NCBI GenBank assembly: GCA_015501055.1
Contig: JADNYV010000017.1
Span: 62,001-126,000, forward strand
DNA length: 64,000 nucleotides
Direction of reading: 5' to 3'
From: Mucidula mucida
Taxonomy: Eukaryota; Basidiomycota; Agaricomycetes; Agaricales; Physalacriaceae
The notes beneath the pieces are model-generated. The model did no database searches. It was not told the DNA's origin and was given only the letters and a program-made list of their open reading frames with translations. How positions within the stretch are numbered: the stretch's first letter is position 1; the number at the start of each line of letters is the position of its first letter. This document shows, one piece after another, positions 22,419 to 33,182 of the stretch. A program made the translations under genes and the position numbers.

Positions 22419-24812
22419 ATGGTTCTTCCACTCGTACTCATTCTCGTCGCGGCGGTCGAAAAATCGCTTGCTGCTGCTTCAATTGAAGACTGGCAGAGAC
22501 TCTCTGTTGCTTTAAACGGTCGTCTGCACTCTGCTTTGCCTTTATCTAGCCCTTGCTTCCCCATTGTTAACGGTCTCAGCAACACTGTCAACGAAACGGC
22601 CTGTGCAACGATTCAGGCTGGCTATAGCAGTCCAGCCTTACGGTCGCTTCAGTTCAGCGCATTCATGCAGGTACGAGCTCATGGATGAGCATTGGTTGTG
22701 ACGTTGTTAACAAGTGTCGGGTTAGCCACAATGGGAGACATGCCAGAGCAAGGAAGAAAAATGCTTACTGGACGCGTCGAATCCCGAGAACTCGGCAGCC
22801 TGGACGGACAATGACTGTCAGCAAGGGAGTATTCCTCAGTACTATGTAAGTCTGCGGTTATGGCTATACTCTATATCCTAAGTGCAATCCTGGCTCTTAG
22901 ATCGACATTCAGTCTCGGGGGACGTCCAGGACGCGTTCAAGTTCTCGGCCGAGACTGGTGTTCCGTTGTCAATAAAGAACTCAGGACATGACTATAAAGG
23001 TCGTTCTAGTTTGAAAGGATCGTTGGGGCTATGGGCATGTATCATCTTCGGAGAATGCTTCGAATTCTGTTGACTAGCACTCCTTTAAGACGCGTCACTT
23101 GGACATGGTAGGTGACTTGCGCTTCTCTGACTCTCCGCCTATTGATATTGTTAGCTCTCTTACTCCGATGCATTCGTCCCGGAAGGCAGCAACGTCACTT
23201 ACGAGCGCGCTATCACTATGGGTGTAAGTACTGCTTCCCGACGTCTGTCTGATGTGCTGTTGAACACAGATACAGGCCGGAGTGACTTTCGAATCTCTGT
23301 ATGCGTTTGCCAATGAGAATAATGTCACCGTCATTGGCGCATATCATCAAACTGTCGGTCCCAGCGGTGGTTGGGTGATGGTAAGCATGTCTTGTGCTAG
23401 CTCTAAGGCTCTGACTATTATCCGTAGGGAGGCGGGCACAGCGTCCTGAGTCCTGTATATGGGCTTGGTGTCGACCGAGTGGTACGTATGACACTGTTCT
23501 TCCACCGCGACTCTTATTCTGTTGCAGCTCCAGTTCAAGCTCGTTACCCCTGACGGTGTTTACCGAACTGCCAACGCATTCAAAAATAGCGATCTGTTTT
23601 GGGCTCTGCGCGGAGGAGGAGGTGGCTCTTTTGGAGTCGTCTTGGAGTCAACAATGCTTGCGGAGCCAGCGATGAGATTACAGGTGTAGGCTGGAATCCG
23701 ATACAGTCTTGTTACACGATTCACTGTATTTAGGGCATCGATATCGCTTAACGGAACGTCCGAAACTGCTCCAGAGTTTCTGAAGCTCATCGTAGAGCAT
23801 AGCTTTAGATGGGGAACGGAAGGATGGGGTGGGCACATGACTGTACGCTCATCTGACAGACCTCATTTGGATTTCCTAATACTATTACCTTATAGCCAAG
23901 TAGTATCATCAATGTTACGCCTCTTCTAACATTCGAAGAGGCGACGAAGTCCGTTCAATCCATTACCGACTACGCCCTAGCACATAATGGGACTGCTGTG
24001 GTAGAAGAGCTACCTTCTTGGCAGGTATTCTTCTCCAAGTATGTCCTCGACGCGGAAGGTGCCGTCGGGAACGAGCTCCTCTTGGCCAGTCGTCTTATTC
24101 CTTCGAGTCTCTTTACAACAGAGGAAGGGCAGGCGAAAGTGACTAACCTCCTGGTCAACATGGTTCAACAATATAAGTCCAGCCCATACATCAGATTGGG
24201 GACGCCTTTCCTCTTTCACGGGCCCGCAAATGCGACAAGTGTCACCCCGGCATGGAGAAATTCTCTTTGGCATGTATGTCACTCTTTGGATTGGCTCTAG
24301 CAAGTACCCATCTAATCAGGTTCTCCAGGTAAGTGGGAATACCAATTTTACCTACAGCTCGACGGTGGCTACTATCGAGGAACATTATAAGATCGCCAAC
24401 AAAATCGGGCAACTGATGCGGGATGTCGCACCGTATTCCGGGGCTTATGTTGTACGTCGTTGTGTTCCCGTTGAAAGAACGACAGATCTGACTCCGCTAG
24501 AACGAGGCTAATGTGCATGAGCCTGATCACGAAGGTATGCCGGGTGCCAAAGTTCACCCCTCCGCGCTGGTAACATCTTTGCAGTCTCCTTCTGGGGCCC
24601 CAATTATCCGGCACTCCTTGCGATCAAGAAGAAATAGTACGGATCGTTGGTCCAGTCCTCATGATTACTCTCACCATCTCCTCAGCGATCCTCATTCACT
24701 TCTCGACTGCTGGCAATGTGGTAAGGAGATATTAAGCCAGTCAGAATGATGCTGACCCGCCACAGTTGGCTGGAAAGGTCCTAATGACGCGCGCTACTCT
24801 TGTTATCTGTGA
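22419..24812 (+). CDS. Secreted FAD-linked oxidase, BBE-like (isoamyl-alcohol-oxidase type)
   Basis: These enzymes oxidise alcohols or sugars with a covalently bound flavin, passing electrons to oxygen. The start gives a signal peptide ([14 protein letters not shown], cleaved after Ala-rich residues), then [23 protein letters not shown]_binding_4 features in order: [19 protein letters not shown], where the His is the usual flavin attachment residue; [10 protein letters not shown] followed by [18 protein letters not shown]; and [20 protein letters not shown]. The position occupied by Cys in bicovalent BBEs is not Cys, so one covalent link is expected. The C-terminal BBE motif reads [20 protein letters not shown], then [18 protein letters not shown]. 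About ten introns join cleanly. Two weak points: a frame jump at a run of five G (22917-22921), and one junction near 23035 that only works with a GC-AG intron. The likely substrate cannot be told. Confidence 0.8.
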
Positions 24813-25188
24813 TCATGTAGCTTTGAATACTATATATTGACTGTTCACGACGTATACGCGTCAAGCCACGTGAGGGTGTAGCAGGGCCGGTGGTTCGGTC
24901 CGAGCTCATGCACGTTCGTCGCGATTGCAATCTGCAACTTTTATCGATGCAAATTCGGTGGAAAGTAGGCAGCAGTCGGAGTTACTGGGGGCGTGTTGCA
25001 AGTGTGTATGTGGGGGCAGGACCAGTATTTTTATCACGTTCGTCGGTGGCAGTCCTAGGTGGCCGGCGGTTGTTATTCTGTGTCGGTGTGCCAAATATTG
25101 CTGGTCTGCGATGGACTGCGACCTCCGCTAAGCTTGGCCATCTTTTGTTACGACCGTTTACGACACGCCGGGACACGAGCGTGGCAGG
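24813..25188. other. PHO81 upstream region
   Basis: About 375 bp between the FAD-oxidase stop and the PHO81 start. It contains three CACGTG/CACGTT cores and no gene. Confidence 0.5.
24867..24872 (+). promoter_or_regulatory. PHO4-type E-box CACGTG upstream of PHO81
   Basis: A palindromic CACGTG lies 317 bp before the PHO81 start codon. It is the core bound by the bHLH regulator Pho4 in yeasts. Two CACGTT half-type cores follow at 24911-24916 and 25035-25040. Clustering in front of a phosphate-sensing gene supports function, which remains an inference. Confidence 0.45.
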
Positions 25189-28100
25189 ATGAAGGTAAAG
25201 CAATCTGAGAGCATCAATGGCAGCGCCCCTGACCCGCACCTTTAGTTCGGCAAGCATATTCAGTCGCATCAAGTCCCAGGATGGTCGGCGTACTATCTCG
25301 ATTATAAATTCCTCAAGAAGATCATATCCTCGCTTGCCGCGAACAGGCCAGCCTCAGAAGCGGCGGCTTTGGCGCTTGGCCTGCGCCCTGGAGACATCCT
25401 CAACCCGCCCACAGGCGGCGCGACGGTCGAGCCACCACTGTTCTCCGGTGCCAGCCTCGACCATGACCGCGGACCCGACTTTCAGGCGCACAAGGCCGCC
25501 TTTTTCTTCAAGCTGGAGCGCGAACTCGAAAAGATCAACGCGTTTTATCTGCAAAAGGAAGCCGAACTCAAATTGCGCCTTGAAACGTTACTGTCCAAGC
25601 GCCGCGCCGCCGCGTTGCATGGCATGCCTGATCCAATGAACGACGCCAACAAGAGCCATGTCGAATGGAGTGCCGTCGAGGAGGGATTCCGGCTTCTTGA
25701 ACGCGATCTCGGTAAATTGCAGGTGGATTTTTTCTGGTCCAGTCATGTCTTGATACTCAATTGCCGACAGCAATTCATCGAAGTCAACGCTACTGGTTTC
25801 CGCAAGATTCTCAAAAAGTTTGATAAGCGATCCACCTCGACGACAAAGGAGCTTTACCTTGCTCGCCAGGTGGATGTCCAGCCAGTCTTCAATAGACAGG
25901 TAAGTGTTCTTTCTTTTTTAAACATCGTTCGCTTATTATCTACAAGCTTATTTCAGAGTTGTCCGATACCGTCGCTGCGTGTCTCCTCGACCTCACGGAC
26001 TTGTCCTCTGGCCTCAAATTCGAAGGCCCCGGAGCAAATGACATTTTCACTCAGCAACTCATGGTCGAAAGGACGCACATCGTGGGCCCCTTCCACGACC
26101 TCGAGAAGAATTTGCGTAAGGCAGTCATTACATCTGATACCGCTGCGATAGCCGACTGTGTCCGCTATTCCGATGTGCTTGCGCAGGAGAATGGTTCGTC
26201 GACCAACGTAACACGCATCTTGTGGAACGTCATTATCGAAGCGTCTCCTGAACTTGCCGACCTTATCCTTTCATCTCTTTCCACTCCCTTCGATTTTCAT
26301 TTCGTGGATGATATAAATAACCGTAACTGCTTGCACGAAGCGTCGATCGCTGGTGCCCTGCGCCTCGTGAATCTTTGCATCGACCATGGTGTCCCCGTTG
26401 AAAGGATAGACGCGTATGGGCGGACACCTCTCCACTATGCTGCTATGAACGGTCACGCTGCCATATGTCGTCGGCTCTTGGAGATGGGACTCCCTCTGAA
26501 CAATCTGGACATCGACAACTACAGCCCACTGGTCTACGCAGTGCTGAGGGGATGCCGTGAATGTGTCGAGGTCTTGTTGGATCACGGCGACGTTCCTGCT
26601 CAGCCTACGACACCAGGAGGTGATTTGATACCGCTATCTCTGGCCAGCCAGTCGGGACATGTCGACATCGTGCTTTTGTTATTACAGCGCGGTGCCAAGT
26701 GTCTTTCGAATAGCAATGGCGAATATCCGATGCATCTGGCGGCGAGGGAAGGACATGCTGCCGTTTGCACTATTCTCCTTCAGCAGGAAGGCTGGGACAC
26801 CCCGGACAAGTACCATGAATGGACGCCACTATTCCATGCCGCGCGTTACGGACATGACGCATGTGTTGCAGTACTATTGGAGGCACATTGCAGAGTTTTC
26901 ATAACTGATGAGCTCGGGCATTTACCTGTGCATTATGCAGCGTGGTACGGGCATCATAAATGTCTGAACCAACTCCTAAGAGCTTCTGCGCGTATTCCGG
27001 CTATCGCAGAGATTGTCGCCATGCCCGACTTTTCTCCCAGCCAGGACCAGAGCTTTATTAGACGAGATGAAGAATCGGACATTGATATGATTCCCTCGCT
27101 CTCACTCCCTCCACCAATAATGCCACATCGCGTCTATGGTCACAATTATCTTGACCATAGCAATCTTGTTCAGGTTACAATAGGTTCCACGCCTCGCGGG
27201 CCGAGTGTTGTGCTGCACCATCGTCTCATCAGTCCCGCCTTCCGGGATGAGTATCTCCTTAAGACCGCGCCATTGAGATTAGTGATAACGACAAGAAGCC
27301 CCGAGGTCATCTCTGCGCCGTACAGCATTTCATTGCCACAACGCGACGAGAAAGGCGTCTTTGTCTCACAGATCCCCAATCTTAGCACTCTTTCACTGGA
27401 GTTCTCGGTCTATCCCAACTTTGGGACAAAGACTATCGGCCGGGCGGTGGCGCTCCCGTCATTGTTCACTGACATTGAGAATAACGAGACGTTCACACTT
27501 CCGATATTGGATAACAGGCTCCACGTCGTTGGCGAGGTAGGGAAACAGTTTCGTTGCCGCCATGTAGTTAATCCTTACGACCAATTGTATAGGTCACTTT
27601 CGAAGTCAACATCATAACATGCTTCAATGGCGTAACTCTCGCAGTCGGAGGCGATCTCGAAACGTACTGGAAGTCGACCGTGGTGTCCTCCACTCAACCG
27701 CCGCTATCCATGTCGCCCTATCGCTCGAATGTGATCACCTCAACCCAGACATCGCCCTCGGCTCACTCCATCTCCGGAGCGGGCAGCCAATCGCTGACGA
27801 TATCATCGCTGAGAGGCAGCTACCTCTACGTCGTTGTGCAGGTAACTCGTGACTCAGTACCTGTGGTCTTTTCAAAGTGGCGGCTCCCAGAGTCCAACTA
27901 TAACCTCGGTGTGTGTGATGTTACGCTGGATCAGTTCGAGGCGCTTGCAGATAGGATGGGCCGGAGCGTTGATCTGCTGAGGATTTCGTCGATATCGGAC
28001 TGGCCGGCGTTAGTGGAGAATTCCATGCTGTCGCTTGCGCAATTGTTGACGGTAAGCTCTAACCTTGATCAGCGATGGGCTGGTGGCTTACTCTGTTCTA

Positions 28101-28785
28101 GATCCTCCCTTCGAGTGTTGGTGTCTGCTTGGAATTGGCATATCCCCCAGCGAGCATACGCGAGCGGCATTGTCTCAGCCGACCAAAATTGAACACATTT
28201 CTTGATTCGGTGCTGAGGACGATATATCAGACGCGGACGTCGGACGGGCCAGTGACGCGTCGGAGAATAGTGTTCACATCGTTTTCGCCCGACGTGTGTG
28301 CGGCTATCAACTGGAAACAACCGAACTGTGGGTTGTGTGCGCGTTCATTTACCGTTCTGTCGTTAAGGTTTTACTGTTCTAGATCCTGTGTTCTTCGCTT
28401 CCCATTGTGGCAAGGAGGATATCTTCCTCTCGAGTCCGTCGCCTTTTACCGGCGAGCCCGATAACGATAGATTCTACGGCCTAGGCGCGGCTGTTGAGTT
28501 TGCTCGAATAAACAATTTGTTGGGAGTATTCGTTGATGCAGATCTTTTAGTTTGTCTTTTTCTCTGGAGCACTGCATGCGTGGCGTACTAATGGGTTTTT
28601 AGCTGCAGGTGCCATCCTTGATACACGGCATAAAAAATGTTGGATTGCTCGTTGGCATTCATGGGACGTCCGAACGTTCGGTCCCTTTGACGACTGCGAT
28701 ATCCGGCGCGGACGCAAACACTGTGGATGCGTACTTGTCGGATGGCATTGCTGTTTTCGTTGACCATTCAACAGAAGACATCTAG
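25189..28785 (+). CDS. PHO81: Phosphate-starvation CDK inhibitor Pho81 (SPX-ankyrin-GDPD)
   Basis: Pho81 senses low phosphate and inhibits the Pho80-Pho85 kinase so that Pho4 can act. The ATG at 25189 is followed after two codons by a 51-nt intron, giving MKFGKHIQSHQVPGWSAYYL, the start of an SPX domain. The SPX core continues with FFFKLERELEKINAFYLQKE and ends VNATGFRKILKKFDKRS, whose lysines bind inositol pyrophosphates in this family. About six ankyrin repeats follow (for example DAYGRTPLHYAAMNGHAAIC and DNYSPLVYAVLRGCRECVEV). The C-terminal third has the degenerate glycerophosphodiesterase-like domain of Pho81 and ends VDHSTEDI. Its introns all restore frame, and this 3.6-kb gene needs no repair. 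The gene is convergent with the ABC transporter, 111 bp apart. Confidence 0.92.
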
Positions 28786-28896
28786 CTAAACTATATAGGT
28801 ATTCGAATGTATTATTAGGTAGATTATTGGCATCATGGTAGATACAGTAGCGAAAAAATATTGTTGTTGTTGTACAGTGTATTGGTGGAATGTCTT

Positions 28897-31628
28897 CTAG
28901 ACGGATTGATGGTACAGGGCAGCGTACTTGCCTCCTAGTTGGAGAAGCTGTTCGTGCGTGCCGAATTCGCAAATGGTCTGTGGGTCCCAAGGCATCAGGT
29001 ATGAACGCTGATCAGGACAAAGATGTCGCTTACCCCATTTTCCATCATCGCGATCTTGTCTGCACGACGCGCTGTTGACAGCCGATGCGTAATAAATATG
29101 GTGGTCTTTATCCGTTCGCCATTCTCAGAACGGGAGATTTGGTCGATCGTCTCAAATATCTTATGCTGCGCGTGTGCATCTAAAGACGATGTCTGTATGG
29201 TCGATTCAATGCGAGACCCAACCATGCACAAAGCCACGACTCACTGGTTCGTCGAATACGAGCAGGTCTACATGAGGCTGGATGGCCTTGATGAAAGCCC
29301 TCGCTATTGCGACTCTTTGCCACTAAATCACCGTCGCGTTAGCAACACGCATCCACTAAGCAGCGCGAACGTCGTACCTCTCCACCAGATAACCCGTGAT
29401 GATGGTTATCCGTTGAATTCATGCTCCCGGGATACGAGACCATCTCGAACCCAGGTCCCTCGAGAATCGTCTGCAGCCCATGCGGCAGCGATTTTACAAT
29501 CCCGTCCGCCTCTGCCAGATGCAGCGCAGTTTCGACTGCGCCGGGCGAGCCCAGCAGGTCGACCGATCCTAGCCCGACGTTCTCTCGCAGCGTGTAATTA
29601 TACTTGGAGAACCCCTGGAACACGGCGGAAAGGCGGTTGTGATAATCCGGGACGCGGTACTTCCTGATGTCGACACCATTGATCAAGAGCTCGCCCTTGT
29701 CAAAGTCAAGCACTCGGAGGAGTATCTTCGCGAGGGTTGACTTGCCTGTAACAGTGTAATGCGCACTTAGTAACGATGACGAAGAAACCCCAAACAGGAT
29801 ATGTGTGTGCACTGACCGGAGCCATTATAGCCAACAATGGCCAAGGTTTCTCCTGCCCCAATACAGAAATTTATGTTGATGAGAGCGGGAATAGAACTGT
29901 CGGGGTATGTATATGATAAATCCCTATGGTAAGTTGAAGGAACGGCTCTATCAAGGGACAAACATTTACAAGAACATTAATTACTTACCTGGCTTCAATT
30001 TTGATACCGTGGGGAAGACGTTTGAACTCGACTGCCTCTTCGTCTCTGGGCTGTAGTTTGGGCTTCACCTGCATACTGGCAGAGAACGCTGAGAGGAGAA
30101 ATATTGTCTGGAAAGCCATGCGCGTTGTCGTCAAGAGGTTCCGGAGACCGAACACCACTGACTGCACCGAGCTGCGGTAGAGCGTCAGAGACCCTAAGGT
30201 TGCTGACGATGACGTTTGCAGCAGAAGCACAAAGGGAACCTTAATGGTTGGGGAGTTAGGCACCAGTCAGAAATACTATTCAGAAAACCTACGTTCTGAA
30301 GGGACAGTATGAGATCAGTCAATCCGTTTCCATACAGTACTGAGAGACTAGGAGAGCTGCGGCTCTGTTCTGAGGCGAATACGACCTTCCAGGCGGATGA
30401 CCACGAGGTCAAAATCCAGTCGTGAAGACCAAAGAGAGAAACTTCTGGACGATGAAGGTCGCTGTAGGCCAGGTTCCGCATTTGTTCTTGTCGCCGGGCA
30501 GCATACGACTCTTGTGGGGTATAGAACAAATCGGGGTATGTGGGAGGACAGGTGAACCAAGGCAGCACAAGAGGGAATAAAACGGATATAACGGATATGA
30601 CGAGGATGCCAATGTGTGCTGCGTTGTGAGTCAAAGAGCGTATGAGGAGCAGATGGGAGATGATTTCGGTCACAATGGCGAGGACTTGAAGAAAGTCAAG
30701 GGGCGAAATCAGACCGAAGCCACCACCATTAAATGAACGGGCAAAGATGTCAGATTCTTGGAGTAGGTCGCGTATGGTGGGGTCGGAAAGTGAGGGGCCG
30801 TCTAAGCGAACGCGTTGTTCGAGTTGTTGTTTCTCGACAATAAACCGGGCGGAGCCTAACACCAAGTTTTCGTTGGATACCCTAGAAGACACGTCAGGAG
30901 GTGCTAAACGCAGAACTAAGATACTCACGCCATGTAATCTAACAAGTTTTCGCATATTCTTCTTAGTACTTCTGCCCCAATCAAGTGTGCCAACCGTGAC
31001 CAGCTGAAGATACCAGAGGAGACGAGAACCTGAATCTGTGGGTATGTGACGCGCGTGAGCAAAATGTTGTGTTGATGACGGTGTGGACGTGCCTCGTCGA
31101 TGATCATTGCCTGGAAGAATGGGTTATGAAATTAACATGAAAATGCAGTATCCATACCTGAGAATAACCGCGGAATGCGGGGAAGAGGCTTCTAACGATG
31201 TTGAACGCCAACATACACGTCGTCCTCGCTGGGTGAGATTGAAAAATACAGCGTGCCTGAGAGCTCAAAGCGTGAAAGGACACAAAAAGTCGCGGAAAAA
31301 CATAACGTACTAGCTCTGGAGTGCAACGTTTGAGAATCACAGAAGCCAGTTGAATGTTCCTTATACTTATGGGGCGTTGCGCTCCCGCTACGAGGGTAGT
31401 TCCCGGGCCGCCATTTTTATTGGGGACAATCCTGGACGCGGACCACATATCATAGACAGAGTCGGGCATTGGTGACCATTGCGCGGGCTTTGCAGCGTCG
31501 GAATGGGCCGGGAAAGACTCGCAGAGAGGAAAGTATGCAAAGGCAGGATTGTCGGGCAGATGATGGCGGGAGAGGAAAGGAAGACGCATCCCAGCGGGAG
31601 AGGTGGCAAGAGGAGAATTAAGCTCCAC
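28897..31628 (-). CDS. ABC half-transporter, subfamily B type
   Basis: A membrane exporter with one transmembrane half and one ATPase domain. The start at 31628 gives MELNSPLATSPAGMRLPFLS. The N-terminal half has several hydrophobic helices, for example ISHLLLIRSL and IGILVISVISVLFPLVLPWF. The nucleotide-binding domain starts around HRDLSYTYPDSSIPALININ. Its Walker A is split by an intron (GYNGSG / KSTLAKILLR). The Q-loop is SAVFQGFSKYNYTLRENVG, the signature LSGGEWQRVAIARAF, Walker B LLVFDEP with the D-loop SSLDAHAQ, and the H-loop IFITHRLSTARRADK. It ends GGKYAALYHQSV. All catalytic motifs are intact and frames join properly. The substrate is unknown; half-transporters usually work as dimers. 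It is divergent from GTP cyclohydrolase I. Confidence 0.85.
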
Positions 31629-31912
31629 GAAAAGCCCTTTGTTATTCGCCAGCCAAGTCTAATATAATAATGCCGGAATACGTCGATTGCCGTTGCAGTG
31701 TAACACATGTTCTCGCTACCAAAAAGGCTGTTCTGACAATTTGAGAGAAAGAGATGGAAATGGCAAAAAAGAAACGAAGTCTTGGGCGCCGTGCCAGTAA
31801 GGTCGGCGCGCCGCCCGAGCCGGATCAACCTTCCACGTGGAGGGCACCGTTATTTTTCAAGCCCCTATTCGTGCTTAAAGTTACCCGCTGGGCCTGCAGA
31901 TGGAACGGTAAA

Positions 31913-32982
31913 ATGGCTGACTCGACACACACCTCCCTACCCACAGAGGCAACTGACCACCTCGTCCATTCGCTCTCTAAAAAACTAGAGCACATAATAT
32001 TGGCCTCGACGCCGTGCCGGAGAACAATGAGGTCACCATAGACTCAACTCCGAGCCCTTCAGGTCGTGTACATCGTGTACACGAAGGCTATGGCTTCCGT
32101 CCCCCCTCCGGCGTCTCCACTCCGCTCATGGCCCAGCCGTCCACTGATATACTCGTTCCCGACGTCCATGGCCTCGGATGGCCTGGTATGTCCTGTTCTC
32201 CTCTGTTCGGGACTAGCCATTCACAGGTAACTAGCAAAGTCCACGTATTCTCGCCTCAACGCCACTCCGGAGAGCGCATGAACGCGAACAGCGAATGGCT
32301 GCTGCCGTCCGAGTCATTCTCGAGGGCATCGGAGAAGATCCTGACAGGGAAGGACTTCTACGCACGCCCGATCGATATGCTCAGGCCATTATGTGGATGA
32401 CCCGAGGATACGAGGAACGACTAGCAGGTTCTATAACATCTCTTGGATTGCTTATCTCTAAACATATGTATAGATGTCATAAACGACGCGGTCTTTGCAG
32501 AAGATCACGATGAGATGGTCCTCGTACGGGATGTCGACATTTCTAGTCTTTGCGAACATCATCTCGTTCCATTCACGGGAAAAGTATGTATAGTCTACTT
32601 TGTCGTCCATAGCTCATTCGTTTCCGTTGAAAAAGGTTGCAATCGCGTACATCCCAAATAAACTCGTTCTCGGCCTGTCGAAACTCGCTCGCATAGCCGA
32701 GACCTTCAGTCGTCGACTACAAGTTCAGGAACGCTTGACGAAACAGATTGCTGTCGCTGTGCAAGAAGCCATTAAGCCGCGCGGCGTAGCCGTGGTTATG
32801 GAAGCTACGTGCGTCCAACCCTCTCCTCGCATTCATCTCTGTAACCCTCTTTCAGCCACCTTTGTATGACAATGCGTGGTGTCCAAAAGCCTGGCGCTAT
32901 CACTGTCACATCCTGCATGTTGGGATGCTTCCGTACGCAACAAAAGACCCGTGAAGAGTTCCTGACTCTCATGAAAGTGTAA
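31913..32982 (+). CDS. FOL2: GTP cyclohydrolase I
   Basis: Converts GTP to dihydroneopterin triphosphate, the first step of folate (and pterin) synthesis, in the cytosol. The catalytic domain is clear across five exons: [60 protein letters not shown] (zinc Cys and His residues), [40 protein letters not shown] (second zinc Cys) and a C-terminus [12 protein letters not shown]. Introns at each junction are GT-AG and phase-correct. The N-terminal extension (start at 31913, [16 protein letters not shown]) changes frame between about 31985 and 32005 before the second block, again as if one base were missing. The start is therefore less certain than the domain. Confidence 0.9.
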
Positions 32983-33182
32983 ACAGTAGAGGTTACTATG
33001 TATAATGCTGTAGAGTACTCGATTCAACTCGTACTTTGATTAATCGTAGCTTGGATATATCAATCGTTGTTGTATACTGCCTAGGAGGGTGACGTTGAGA
33101 GCACTGAATGATCTGGTTTGCCACCGATGCCTGTACAATACACTACAGATATAAGAACACTAATGAAAATTACATTCTGCGC

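Noticed and set aside
32014..32400. GTG at 32014 as start of GTP cyclohydrolase I
   Set aside because: Fungal nuclear genes start with ATG; the frame continues upstream and joins the ATG-initiated leader if one base is supplied.
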